Made by a program: the position numbers and the translations under genes. Of a stretch of 64,000 nucleotides of DNA, positions 1 to 10,412 are shown one piece after another; the stretch's first letter is position 1; every line of letters starts with the position of its first letter. Source of the DNA: Pachyseris speciosa (lineage: Eukaryota > Cnidaria > Anthozoa > Scleractinia > Pachyseridae); contig JAEMWC010000289.1 of the NCBI GenBank assembly GCA_016490735.1, positions 161,001 through 225,000 on the forward strand, given 5' to 3'. Under the pieces are notes generated by a model that worked only from the letters and a program-made list of their open reading frames with translations, did no database searches and was not told where the DNA came from.

Positions 1-1
1 T

Positions 2-367
2 GATGCTGGCGTTACTTCTGATGTTGCTCCTGGTGATATTCCCGATCCTTCCATTGCTGATTCTTCCGCTGCTGCTGTTGTGGCTTCTGAGTCTGAGGTC
101 GCCGAGCCTCCGGTTGTTCCTGTCCCTAAGCCATCGCCGTCTATTTTCGTCCGTCTGAAAGCTGCTGCTGTTAAGGATATTCTCCTCCGCAAAACGCTTG
201 AGCGTTATGGACATGTTATTACGGAGAAGCTTTTAATGCGTATTCCTCAGGATGTCCCTTTTGCTTCCGGTCAATATCTGGTTCATTTGACTCATCTTGC
301 TGATGAGAGACTTGCTTATTTAGGGCGTATTGAGAAGAACGTTAAAGCTAATTCTACTAAGAGATGA
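2..367 (+). CDS. C-terminal part of an unrecognised protein, open at the left edge
   Basis: The frame is open from base 2 without a stop to TGA at 365-367, so this is the 3' end of a longer reading frame. The first 40 codons are rich in Ala, Pro, Ser and Asp and look like a disordered linker. The rest is a compact charged segment (about residues 45-120) with alternating Lys/Arg/Leu, ending in Lys-Arg. I recognise no family. An AATAAA-like signal (479-485) and a hammerhead-bearing repeat follow within 150 bases, so it may be the last ORF of a retroelement rather than a host gene. That is inference from position only. Confidence 0.45.
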   Translation, partial: DAGVTSDVAPGDIPDPSIADSSAAAVVASESEVAEPPVVPVPKPSPSIFVRLKAAAVKDILLRKTLERYGHVITEKLLMRIPQDVPFASGQYLVHLTHLADERLAYLGRIEKNVKANSTKR

Positions 368-497
368 ACCTTGCCGTGTTTTTTCTTTTATATGGGTTGA
401 CTGACTGATGTATTTTGTATTTTGCGTGCGGCTTTGTTTTCTTGTCTTTGTTTGTCTTTTAATGTGTTTTTATCTGTGAATAAACTTTCTTATACAA

Positions 498-894
498 CCG
501 AAACAGCTGCCCATGGCTGCTAATGCTTGGGCTCAATCTTAGCTTTGGTAGATTTAAGGGGTAATGCCCACTACCTTGTGGCCTTAGTGCCTTTTGAGTG
601 GCTTCAGCTTACTTGATCACATTAATTTGTGAAGTATCCTTGTCACTCCAGCCACATCCCACAAGCTTTACGTTTTCATTGCTTGTTTTATTGATATGTG
701 GGTACTTGAGCCTGAGCATTAGCTATGCCATGCTGATGAGGCCTAACAAGGCCGAAACAGTTGTCCATGGCTGCTAATGCTTGGGCTCAATCTTTGCTTT
801 GGTAGATTTAAGGGGTAATGCCCGCTACCTTGTGGCCTTGGTGCCTTTTGAGTGGCTTCAGCTTACTTGATCACATTAATTTGTGAAGTATCCT
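498..894 (+). repeat. 254-bp-period repeat, about 1.6 units, retrozyme-like
   Basis: A 143-bp block at 498-640 recurs at 752-894 with a few substitutions, giving a 254-bp period. The second junction carries a complete hammerhead (716-780). The first keeps only the 3' half of it (GAAAC and the following stem, about 498-525). One full unit therefore runs cleavage site to cleavage site, about 512-765, followed by a truncated second unit. Tandem units of a few hundred bases punctuated by type I hammerheads are the organisation reported for metazoan retrozymes and for terminal repeats of Penelope-like elements. There is no ORF inside the unit. Confidence 0.7.
716..780 (+). ncRNA. Type I hammerhead self-cleaving ribozyme
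   Basis: All conserved parts can be read. The CUGAUGA core is at 733-739. Stem II is GGCC/GGCC (740-743 with 750-753) closed by a UAACAA loop. GAAAC is at 754-758. A 3-bp stem III (757-759 with 762-764) has a 2-nt loop. The GUC cleavage triplet is at 763-765. Stem I is GCCAUG (727-732) pairing with CAUGGC (766-771), then a small internal loop, then GCAUUAGC (716-723) pairing with GCUAAUGC (773-780). No core base is missing. The very short stem III is typical of hammerheads that work best as dimers in tandem transcripts. Predicted cleavage is 3' of C765. Confidence 0.85.
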
Positions 895-1147
895 ATTCAG
901 TCTTGGCAGACTGCCATGTTGATTTTGAATACACCTTTCATTATCGTTATCATATGAACGCGCCCTACGTCACGCGCGTGCATTATGGAATTATAATGCA
1001 CGCAGGCTACGTCACAAGTGTGTGCCCGCTCAAATCTGTTTACATTTTATGAGGAATATAAAGTATAAACAATTAAATGTATATTATTCAATCCATATTT
1101 GACATTATTTTGAAGATAAAAGCAAAATCTGGGGTTAGAGTGTCGTC
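895..1147. other. Intergenic stretch, no gene seen
   Basis: AT-rich sequence with no convincing coding exon. It contains one short palindrome around 975-1003 with GCGCGTGCATTAT/ATAATGCACGC arms, beside TACGTCAC motifs. Nothing else was assignable. Confidence 0.5.
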
Positions 1148-1510
1148 AAATTTCATCAATTGACTGCCGGCATGAAAGTTCGCGCAAATTTCCAGGACAT
1201 TTCATAAAAGAAATTGTTGATTGGGAATTCTTAAGAACTCTCGAGAAGTGCAAGAAGCACTCGCCTACATCCCGCGTTCTTATACAACTCAACCATGCAC
1301 TCGGCGTGTCACACGCAGGCAACGTCACAAAAATCTTATAAAGGAAATGAAGTAAAAAAATAATACATCCTTTTGGGATTTTTAAAAACACGCAAGAAGT
1401 GCGAGAAGCAATCGCCTAAGTGTGCACGAGAAACAAGTTTATTATTTCTTTTATAAAACGTTCCGGAGATTTGCGCGAGTTTTCATACCGGAAGTCAATT
1501 GATGAAATTT
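1148..1510. mobile_element. TIR-bounded MITE, about 363 bp
   Basis: The ends are inverted repeats of about 75 bp. AAATTTCATCAATTGAC at 1148 is matched in reverse at 1494-1510, and similarity continues inward through CGCGCAAAT and TTTATAAAAGAAAT. There is no coding capacity, so this is a non-autonomous DNA element. Its right end touches the left terminus of the Harbinger element, so the latter appears to have inserted at the MITE border. Target duplication is not clear on the left. Confidence 0.65.
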
Positions 1511-1763
1511 AAGCCTGGTTCACACGTGCGACGCAAATGCAAATGCAAGTGCAAATGCAAACGCAAGGAAATACAAGTGTGAACTACTGTAACGCAAATG
1601 CAAACGCAAGCGCAAGCACCGACGCAAGAAATGGAAAATTTTTCATTTTCTTGCGCTTGCATTTGCGCTTGCGTTTGCATTTCACACGTGTGAACCGGGG
1701 CAACGCAAACGCAAGGTAACAAAACACTCGTTCCATGCCTCCACGGTTGAAGTTGAACCCAAG

Positions 1764-2940
1764 ATGGCGTCTTCCACGGTAACGGTTGTATCGGACGAAA
1801 AACTTGCAGAGATTGTTAGGAAATATCCGGTACTCTATGACAAAAGCTGCAATGATTTCAAAGACAAAAAGAAAAAACATTTGGCGTGGGCGGACGTCGC
1901 CAAAGAATTGGGACTGCAAAACGCTAAGCTTACCTTTTACGATACTTACAGAATAAGCACCAGAAACACATCCAGTTTGTACAGAAATGTTTCTCAAACT
2001 GTAAACTTACATTTCCTATTGTTTTGAACAGAAGAAGAAGCTAGGACACTGTTTAGGTATTTAAGGAACCGTTATGCTAAAGACAAAAAGAAATTTGGGG
2101 AAAAGAAAGTGCCTGGTGCTGGAGCAAAGGATGTAGAAGAAGCCAAGGTAACTACCTCAGACATGTATCCGTTCATGGCATGGCTAGACCAATACGTTAC
2201 ACCAAGAAGAACGAAAACTAAAGTCATCAATGTCGCGGATGCGAATGAAACTGAAGATCTAGCAGAAGATGGAGAACGTCATGACGGAGACGACAATGAC
2301 AATTCCATCTCAGATATATCTGACGGTACTTAACCTGAGAAAATTCAGTCTCGAAAAACTGGACGTCCAAAGTACGTTAAAAAGGCAAGGTAGGTCACAT
2401 AATCTGAGTATGAGAAGATTATTGTTTTACAAGATGAAGTCTCTGCCAACTGTCTTTGAGAACAGAAATTTTCGTTAAGGGGGCGAACATGGGCAAAGCA
2501 TGACCCAGAATTACACCTTTGTTTATCAACCAATCAGAATGCTCTGTTTATTTCTCTTGTTTGCACTGTATTTCCTTTTTTCTGCACCAAATTACGTTTT
2601 GCCTGCATAGTGTTTCCTGAAAACTACATTTCTCTTAGCCAATAAGAATCGAGAAATTTTCATGTATATTATTAGACATGAAAATAGAGTTACAGTGTTT
2701 GCATTAACGAAACTTCTTGTGTTTGTTACCCTTAGAATAAATGGTTTTTTTATTTGAATTAACTACAGGGTGGAGAACATGGATGCTACCAATGACGAAT
2801 TGATGATACAGGAAATTGGATCCAGTTTGGTAGCTTGTGTCAAGGAAAAGCACAGAACCAATGAAAGAGATGAAAATGCTTTATTTGGGGAATTAATTGC
2901 CTCACAGCTAAGAAAATTGGTTCACCTGAAAAAATCATGA
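1764..2940 (+). pseudogene. Harbinger MADF/Myb-SANT-like accessory protein, three exons, with nonsense codon
   Basis: In PIF/Harbinger elements this DNA-binding partner helps the transposase bind the element ends and enter the nucleus. Exon 1 starts at ATG 1764 and encodes the first half of a MADF domain (KLAEIVRKYPVLYD then WADVAKELGL). Exon 2 (about 2031-2389) encodes the second half (LFRYLRNRYAKDKKKF) and the PGAGAKD linker, followed by an acidic stretch. Exon 3 (2769-2940) ends with the usual ELIASQLRKL-type C-terminal helix. Exon 2 has a clean GTAGGT donor at 2390 and exon 3 a clean acceptor at 2767-2768. TAA at 2331-2333 interrupts exon 2 although coding similarity continues in the same frame past it. 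The exon 1 donor near 1920 is not canonical. Confidence 0.75.
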
Positions 2941-3367
2941 TCAAAATGATAATCAGTCAATTAATTTATGAAATATAGAATTCCAGTTGAGTTGGTTGAC
3001 AAAAGTTTACAACACTTGTGTTTTGATAGATTAAGACTGCCACACTATTAGTTAATGCAACTGTAGAACAATGCTAGCACACGCAGGACCAATCATTGGT
3101 GTACTTGAAATGATCACCATGTTGACAAAACGGATTACCATGGCACCAATGTAACCAGTCAAAAACAGCCTTAATTTGGTCTTTAGTTAACACAGTATGT
3201 TTAAATAGCAAATCTTTAGTTACAGGAATTCAAATGCAAACAGCAGTACAAATGAGTACTTCATGTTAAAACTTGTTATTTGCAGTCTCCTTGTGAGCAA
3301 GTTAACGTTGTTGAATAATAAAATCATTTACTGTAGTTCAACAATTACATACAGCAGTAAATTTTGG

Positions 3368-5830
3368 TTACTTCCGTGGGCCTCTACTTCTGACATAATC
3401 GCACTGCCATGGTACGCAGCCTTCATTCGAATTTAAATAATTCTTGAGCACGTCCCTGACTTCAACAGCACTATTAAGTAATCTTGACCCTCTCATACAA
3501 GGAAGGGGCCTCAATGCTCCATCTTCCTCCTCAACTGAAACAAAATATTGCCACTCTCCCAGTTTTATTTCCCTGGTACTGTCCTCTCTGTCCACAAATC
3601 CATCAGGACAATATGCTGCACTGTTTGTTTGGCGTAAATAATTGTGCAGACAAATTGCTGCTTGTATTATTGATTCTGCACTAGTGACACTTGCTTGAAT
3701 ACAAGTGAGGAATATCCTCCATCTTGCAACCAGTATACCAAATGAGTTTTCTATCACTCTACGAGCACGCGAGAGTCGATAATTGAAAATCATTTTGTCT
3801 TGAGGGGTTTCTTTTCCTGGATAAGGCCGTTGCAACCAGGGTCTTAATGGAAAAGTTTCATCTCCAAGTAGGAAGTATGGCAGGGCAAACTGCATTGTGC
3901 TGTCTTCTAAACATTCAGGCTAAGGTAGGTCCATCTTTCCATTCTGGAATAATTTCCCCATTTCAGAATTACGAAAGATGCCACTATCATTGTTGGAACC
4001 ATAGCCACCAATATCAACAAGGGTAAAACAGTAATGAGCATCACATATTGCTAGAAGAACTAAACTGAAGAACCCTTTATAGTTGTAGTACTGTTACCCA
4101 CTGTTAATAGGGCATTTAATTGCAACATGTTTACCATCTATGGCTCCCACAGTATGTGGAAAATTCCACAGGTCCGTGAACTGTTTTGCAATCTCCTTCC
4201 ACTCTGTTTGGGACATTGGTGCTTTTAATATGTTCCATGAAGTGCCTCCCAGATGGCGTTGCATGTTTCACGTATTATGGGAGAAACTGTTGATTTGGTA
4301 ATGCGATATGAAAAGGACACTGACTGCTGACTGTCACCATATGCCAAGTAGTGTATCGTAAGCGTTAACCTTTCTGCAGCACTGATAGATTGTCTCATGG
4401 CTGTTTCTTTTTTTTGTGATAAGACGGCCCACCAAGCTAAGCAAACGTTCAAATGTGTTTGGTGACATTCTCAGATACCTGCCAGAGAGGAACAGTAGGT
4501 AAAGAATAATAATGTCGATTATTAATTTTAATATTTATAATGTTTACAATTTGTATGCTTGCCTACAGGTATTAATATCCAATTTCTTATATTTTTAGTA
4601 CTTTTAGTTTTTAGTTCTTATATTTTTAGTTGGGGAAATTGTTTTTACATAAGGATAACCTCACGATTTTCCCTTTCAGAAAGTGTCTTTGTTCATTTTT
4701 ATTTATTCATTTCCTGGATAAATTTCCGTTCTGTTATGTTAACAACTGATTATTCTGATAGTTCTCAACTTGTAGTTCGTTATCAGGCTTGAATCACGTG
4801 CAATTTTCCATAAAGCTGGGACAGTTTCATGGATAAACAATATTATTAACTACTTCACAGGCAGCCCAGACATACCGTAAGTGTAGTTATAAGCTTAATA
4901 TTCTGCATAGGAGTCAAAAGTTCAAAAAACAATATTGTTTTGATTTAATATCACTAAGTGTTTGTTTGTGTTGCTCAATAACTGGCCTATTTTGCAGTGC
5001 TTCTGGCCTGTTCGCCTGCTATCATAACTGCATCGGAACCATTATCTTAGAGCTACATTCACGGTTCAAATGCTGTCTAAAAATTCGAAATATTCTAAAG
5101 AAAAGCTCACTTACCTTTAGCTGAATGCTTCCTTGTGAGTCCTGGCCGGTTTAAATGGCAATTTTTCGCTTTTGGTTACCAGAGGGATCTCCCATTAAAG
5201 AAAAATTAATGGAAGGAATTTTTAGACACCTTTTGAACCGTGAATATAGCTCTTAGATAATGGCTCCGTCGCGGTTATGCTAGCAGGCGAACAGGCCAAA
5301 AGCACCGCAAAATAGACCAGTTATTGAGCAACACAAACGAACACATAGTGATACTAAATTAAAACAATATTATTTTTTTTGAACTTTTACATCAATATTT
5401 TGACTGTATGCAGAATATTAAGCTTATAACTACACATACAGTATGTCTGGGCTGCCTGTGACTACTTCAGCTTATTCATACTGATAACAAGTACCTTACC
5501 TGTATTTCTGTCAGGGGTTATTGAAATATTTATTTACTTAATATTAATTTTTATTTCGTTTAAATTATTATTTCTTTAAAATACTGTACAACAAAAATGT
5601 TTAAACTCTTGCGCCGTACCTGAAGTAAAACTCTCTGCCGCCAAGTTGTAATTCCCGAACCAAATTGTGGAAATCACCTTGGAGATGTCTCCGTTGAAAT
5701 ATCGGCCTTACCCACACACTCCTTGGTCTACTCTTTCTTGACTGGACACGCCTTTGTCGTCTTTTTATCAGTTTGTACGCAAAAGCAGGAAAAGCAGCGC
5801 GATAACCAAAACCTCCGTCTCGTCCGCCAT
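3368..5830 (-). pseudogene. Harbinger DDE transposase (HARBI1-like), disrupted
   Basis: Exon 1 (5,830-5,620) begins at ATGGCGGACGAGACG and ends in the WVRP...FHNLVRELQL segment typical of the family. A 1,141-bp intron (4,479-5,619, GT/AG) follows. Exon 2 runs from 4,478 down to 3,368. Catalytic landmarks are GAIDGKHVAIKCP (first Asp), LVDIGGYGSNND (second Asp), and LLGDETFPL with RARRVIENSFGIL (Glu). The frame is broken at least five times: a shift in exon 1, one extra A in an A-run near 4,400, a shift near 4,225, TAA at 4,094-4,096 and TAG at 3,920-3,922. It is a clear relic and not a host-domesticated copy. Confidence 0.85.
4856..5460. mobile_element. Foldback element inside the transposase intron
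   Basis: Two arms of about 245 bp (4,856-about 5,100 and about 5,215-5,460) are inverted complements, starting CACAGGCAGCCCAGACATAC and ending with its complement. The central loop is about 115 bp. The direct repeat ACTACTT flanks it at 4,849-4,855 and 5,461-5,467 (extendable to ACTACTTCA), giving a 7-9 bp target duplication. There is no ORF. It lies entirely inside the Harbinger intron, so it arrived after the Harbinger. A hAT-type MITE is one possible origin (CAGG-containing terminus, roughly 8-bp duplication), but this is uncertain. Confidence 0.75.
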
Positions 5831-6316
5831 CTTGGAAAAAGACTTCGACTGCGCTTGCGTATCTCACTTTCCTTGCGTTTGCGTTCCACGTGTGAACGTC
5901 GTTTGCATTTGCGTCGCACGTGTGAACCATTCTTTCACGACACTACAACACCCGAATTTTATTCAACACACTGTAAAAATGCCCAAATATGGTCATAGCG
6001 CTCTTAACATTCGTCGTGCGTACTCAACAGACATCTGGCGATATATGCAATTTGTGTGTCGTGTAACAAAATGACGACTTTTTCATTTTTTTCCTTTTTT
6101 TGTTTGTTTTGTTTTCTGCAATAAACGCAGAAAACTGTGCTTTGTCATTAATAATAAAACAATCCATATTCCGCGCGATTTCGCAGGATAATTGTTAAAC
6201 ATTGCACTCGGTTCGTTTTTTTTTTTTAATTCCTTTTCTCTCTCAATTCCTCGACAATAGCCGTTCTTTCGGCTAAAAGCAAAATCCATCAAGTGCCAAG
6301 TGCTTTATTTCCCAAC

Positions 6317-6502
6317 CTTGACAAGACGTAACCGGTCCACTCCAAGTCTCGTTTTCCAGGCACTGCCGCCTTGACGAACCAGTCAGGTTGTAGCCAACTT
6401 TACACGAGAAGCTGCAAACCGCACCATATTGTTCGGATAACAGACCAGAGCACCCAGTTTTATTCCCATTAGATGGAGTGGGAAGAGAGGCACACCTAAT
6501 GG
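6317..6502 (-). CDS. Sushi (CCP) exon, cassette type A
   Basis: A 186-bp phase 1-1 exon: acceptor AG at 6,504-6,503, donor GTTGGG after 6,317. The 62-residue sushi module begins IRCASLPTPSNG and ends TWSGPVTSCQG. It has six cysteines (an extra pair beyond the canonical four) with CSFSC and GYNLTGSS. It is intact and nearly identical in protein to the copy at 38,983-39,168. It is the lowest-coordinate exon of the mosaic gene that I found, so it would open a further cassette whose remaining exons are not visible to its left. Confidence 0.75.
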
Positions 6503-7022
6503 CTGTAAAGAAGAAAAGAAGGAAGTGATTCAATGTTGAACACGTAACTAGAATTGTAGGCGTTTACGATTAGTGACGTCAATACACGCTAACCCCACTT
6601 GAGTTCAAATAAGAACGTTTTCTTGATCGCGTGATTAGACTACAGCTACAAGAATTTCTTTCCTACTTGTTTCATATTATACCCTAACATGTTTCTCCAG
6701 GATTTCAAAAGGATAAGAAAAACAAATTCCGGCACATGATTCCTATTCATTCGTCAATGATTTGTTTTAATTTTAAGTCGTGATTTCTCCACGAAGTAAA
6801 TGGAAAACATAAGTATTGTTGCCTCGTTCGCTAAGGAACTTGCTCTAACATAGTTTTATTTTACAGGTTAGATGGTTTCAGCCGTTGAAATGTCCTTGCC
6901 GCTAGTAAGCAAATGGCATATTTTGTAGGAAATAGGATTGCTATGCTTTCCTTAATGTTCTCCGGATAAATTAAGATAACTGCTGTATAACAACATCCGA
7001 GTATTGTGTCGGGTTGCACTAG
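6503..7022. other. Intron sequence, no feature seen
   Basis: AT-rich intronic sequence between the type A exon and a microsatellite. Part of it (about 6,520-6,860) resembles the intron beside the other type A exon at 39.2-40.7 kb, consistent with cassette duplication including introns. Confidence 0.5.
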
Positions 7023-7023
7023 A

Positions 7024-7142
7024 CATACATACATACATACATACATACATACATACATACATACATACATACATACATACATACATACATACATACATAC
7101 ATACATACATACATACATACATACATACATACATACATACAT
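7024..7142. repeat. (CATA)n microsatellite
   Basis: About 30 perfect ACAT tetramers are followed by short (CAAA)n and (CATG)n runs to about 7,200. Long open frames here (Tyr-Ile-His-Thr or Cys-Met-Tyr-Val repeats) are artefacts of the repeat. Confidence 0.95.
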
Positions 7143-7267
7143 AACAACAAACAAACAAACAAACAAACATACATACATGCATGCATGCATGCATACATAC
7201 ATTACTTTATTTACCCTCGGATTGTAGAGTAGCTTGTGCAGCTAATATCTCCGAGCATTCAACCATC

Positions 7268-7560
7268 AGATGAGATATAGACCACCACACCGGGAACTAC
7301 GTCCCCTACTCTTTTCGAACAGTGTGTGGGTTCTTTTACGTCCCACAGAATTAATTATGAAGAGTTGTGAGACGGGGCCTAAGGTTTATCGTCCTTATCC
7401 GAGAAGACTAGAAAGTCTAACCGTTTGTAGATGTCATTACAAAGGCAGCACTTTCTCCTCAATTATTTAAAGACCCTGAGTGTTGGTCCGGCCGGGGTTT
7501 GAACCCGCGACCTCCCGCACGCTAGTCCGGTGCTCTACCACTGAGCTAACCGGTCGGCGG
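7268..7560 (-). mobile_element. tRNA-derived SINE, full length
   Basis: Read on the minus strand it starts with a tRNA-like head: A box TAGCTCAGTGG (7,548-7,538) and B box GGTTCAAACCC (7,505-7,495). A tail of about 200 bp follows and ends near 7,270. The internal RNA polymerase III promoter is intact. The same tail, without the head, is present at 37,220-37,312. The 3' end abuts the microsatellite region. Confidence 0.85.
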
Positions 7561-8247
7561 TCAAAAGTAGCCCCTATAGGATTACCGCACGTGGGTAACT
7601 AAAGTGTCAACCGTTTAATGTCATTCAATCGTTTTGTTCGCTGGGGAAAGGAGTGAATTTTTTCCCTTCCCTCCTTCCCTAGCGTTGTGGTTACCCTCAC
7701 CTTTACTGGGCCAGATAAACTTTTATTTATTTACATTTATTTATTTATAATTAAATATAAATAAATTAACTTGAAGAAAATAGAATTATTTTATTAAATC
7801 AGATGTGGACTTCGTTCATAGCCATTTAATTTATGTTGTGCTAGCATATTTCTGACTTGGGCCCAGTAAACTATAAACCTCGGACAAAACTCTTGAGACA
7901 CTTTCATCTGTTCTTTGTTTTGTTTTATTTTGTTTTTGTTTTTTTAATTATGCGGCATACTACTGCGTCATCAAACCAGAACAAAGTCGCTCATCTTCCC
8001 ACCCCCTATTCAATGTTGTTTTGGTCTAAAAACCAACGCATACAATTATTATGTTCCCCACAACAACAGAGAATAACAGCAATTCAGTTAGCCGCGGTTT
8101 TTATTTTATTTTAGCAAGGATGACATTAAGTATTATCCAGTTTTTCTGAACTAGTTTTGTCCAGATTATGCCTCGGGTAACGCAGCACTGCCGTAATTTG
8201 GTGAGCAAGCAGAGAGGGAAAATGTAAAAGAATAAACTACGACCTAC

Positions 8248-8442
8248 CTTGACATGTTGGTGGAGGATTGTTCCAGAATCCTGGAGGTCGGTTACCGCGC
8301 GCATTGCACTTGACTGTTGATGAGCCATTCATTCGATGACCAATAGAACAAGAGAAGTTACACATTGAGCCATAGTGATTTCCACAACTGCTCATGCGCA
8401 GTGGACCTCCAGGTGTTACCGTCAGTGATGTGCAATTGATCA
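8248..8442 (-). CDS. Sushi (CCP) exon, cassette type E
   Basis: A 195-bp phase 1-1 exon with acceptor AG at 8,444-8,443 and donor GTAGGT. The 65-residue sushi module starts VINCTSLTVTPGG, has CNFSCSIGHRMNGSS, and ends PPPTCQG. It closes the cassette at 13.4-8.2 kb. It is intact and very close to the copies at 22,230, 25,854 and 53,578. Confidence 0.8.
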
Positions 8443-8941
8443 CTGGTGATTTAAAAAAAAAAAGGCGACTTCATGTGAGTAGGGCATTCCATGATGACGC
8501 CATTTGACCAATACTACATGAAGCCTCCAGGGTTTACTTTTCTAGTGCTAATTAGAGCTATTGTAGCTCTTCTAGCTATTGGAGCTCTAGGAGCTGCTGG
8601 AGCTATTGTGATGACGAGATTTATAATCAATAAGAGGAAAGACACAAAATAGTCAAATGCCGGGTTTACATGAGGTGAAAAGCTTCCGTAAACAGCTGTA
8701 AACATAAATATAAAATGAATTTTATTCAAACTGAAACGAACATGTCAGTAGCTTTTGTCGCTTTCTGATTGGCTACTTACAACAGCTAAGAAATTTCATT
8801 GGCAAAAAAGTTAACAGTTGTTTGGCATCGGGCCGATCCTTTGCTTAAATTGAGATCTTCACTTGCTTCAGAATTAAATTCAAAATATGATTTGAAAAGC
8901 CTTGTAGAGATATTCACGTTTTGGTCTGTGCCTCGGCATAA

Positions 8942-9439
8942 AGCTGGTTACACACGAGCAGGTTTTCCTGTCATTTTCATTTTCCTTATTTACTCCACAT
9001 TATCATATTATATAAGATTTTTTACAGTGACTAGAAATAGAGAAAGAGTGGAGAAGGGCATGATATAGTAGACTAGTAGTTTTCCATGACAAGTGTCATT
9101 GACAATTTTCATTTCCTCATGTTTATGAACGACACGTTAACAAGTTTTGCCTTCACGAGTTTTATTTGCTGGTGTGAACGAATGAACAAGTTTTCTTTGA
9201 CAAATATTCACAGTAGCCAGCAATTCAATTACACAGCGGACGACAATTTTCTTGACAAGTTTTTCTTGTTGACCCGTACAGACGAGCAAGTTCTGCAATG
9301 TGTCAAGTTTTTCCTTGACTAGTTTTTGAACAAATGCACTTGTCAAGGGAAAACTTGACAGGTTTTTCTTTACACACCAGCAAATATAGTTTGTCAAGTC
9401 AAAACTTGTCAAGGAAAACTTGCTCGTGTGTAACCGGCT
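8942..9439. mobile_element. Non-autonomous Harbinger-type element, 498 bp
   Basis: The terminal inverted repeat is AGCCGGTTACACACGAGCA (left copy has one T for C) with TAA target duplications at 8,939-8,941 and 9,440-9,442. Inside are repeated CTTGTCAAG-type motifs in both orientations. There is no transposase. The 3-bp TWA duplication and the terminus match the style of the Harbinger at 1,512-5,933. Confidence 0.8.
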
Positions 9440-9442
9440 TAA

Positions 9443-10120
9443 ATGCGTCGACGACTTTAATCAGACTCTTCCTCAGTTCTTCCTCAACAATTTTTTTTCT
9501 AGTTCAGAGCACCATTTGGCGGATAAAACGAAAGGTACGTCGGTGTCTAATGAACAGTTAGGAGAGGGCTTTTCTTGGTAGCGAAGGTTTTGTTTAAGTA
9601 AACATTGTTCTTGACAAAAATGGAATTTATCGTGTGTCTTCACCTGAAAAAATCTTGTGTTTCGATTAGAGCCTTTCACTCAGCGTTTCTAACAATTTTT
9701 GAACGTCTTCTCCAGTTAATTTGAACATGTGGTATTTCGGGAGGTCCCACGTTCATAGAAGAAGAGTTCAGCGTATGATAACTCTAACTGGTTTTCCCAG
9801 TCAGGGGAAGTTTTACTCTACAAAACTAAAGTTGAAAACAATAAAGTCCTGCGTTTCGCCTTCCTCTATCTTGCAACAAAGTTTTGTACACATTAAAATT
9901 CTTTTCCTATACTCTTATTGATGATAAACATTTGCCAATCAGCGCGCAAGAGGTAGAGAATTATTGTAACGCAGTATTCTTTTCATAACGAACGCCTGAA
10001 TCAAGATTATGATCTTACCCCTTAAGGATAATGCACTCGCCTTAAGGACAATGCACTCGAATATTTGTTCTTAGGTCTCTGGCGAAGCTAATAAAATAAA
10101 ATAAAATAAAATAAATAAAA
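9443..10120. other. Intron sequence, no gene seen
   Basis: No exon recognised. It includes a short direct duplication (CTTAAGGAYAATGCACTCG at about 10,020-10,060) and an (AAATA)n run at about 10,090-10,120. Confidence 0.5.
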
Positions 10121-10130
10121 TATCAGCTTA

Positions 10131-10412
10131 AGCCGCTGTTACACGTTGAAACTTTTAGCTGGGTGCAACGGCGCTGCGAAACAAGTTTCAACAGGCGTTG
10201 CACCGTGTAACTTTTTCGAACTTCCGTTGCGAGACAAGTTTCACGACAAGTAGATCCGCTTTCTACTTCTGCAACAGTCACAACGATCGCAATGGTGATG
10301 AAAACAAGAGTTTCACCTTGTAACACCACTTCGTGAAACTGGTCTCGCTCGGTCTCTCACATCGCCGTTGCACACAAGTTTCAGCTAAAACTTTCAACGT
10401 GTAACAGCGGCT
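10131..10412. mobile_element. Harbinger-type MITE, 282 bp
   Basis: The terminal inverted repeat AGCCGCTGTTACACGTTGAA extends about 33 bp (with GCTGAAACTT-type inner arms). TTA target duplications lie at 10,128-10,130 and 10,413-10,415. There is no coding potential. It sits in the H2-E intron of the mosaic gene. Confidence 0.85.

Larger units (their letters stand above)
1512..5933. mobile_element. PIF/Harbinger DNA transposon (decayed, two genes)
   Basis: Both ends carry the near-perfect inverted repeat GGTTCACACGTGCGACGCAA, running on into arrays of GCAAAYGC-type octamers (1525-1720 and 5850-5925). Inside are the two genes expected of this superfamily: a MADF/Myb-like protein on + and a DDE transposase on -, arranged tail to tail. 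The flanking trinucleotides are TTA on the left and TTC on the right; a TWA target duplication is the family norm, so the right side has probably mutated. Both genes carry disabling changes, so the element is dead as a source of its own transposase. 3,000-3,367 between the genes holds no feature I could identify. Confidence 0.85.

Noticed and set aside
1495..1997. Open frames over the left Harbinger end
   Set aside because: They translate the GCAAAYGC octamer array and the antisense of the MADF exon.
6861..7227. Open frames of 73-113 codons on both strands over the (CATA)n tract
   Set aside because: They encode only four-residue repeats (MYVC, YIHT) caused by the microsatellite.
7495..7560. 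Possible tRNA gene
   Set aside because: A and B boxes are present but the acceptor stem does not pair and a SINE tail follows. The same tail is found elsewhere.
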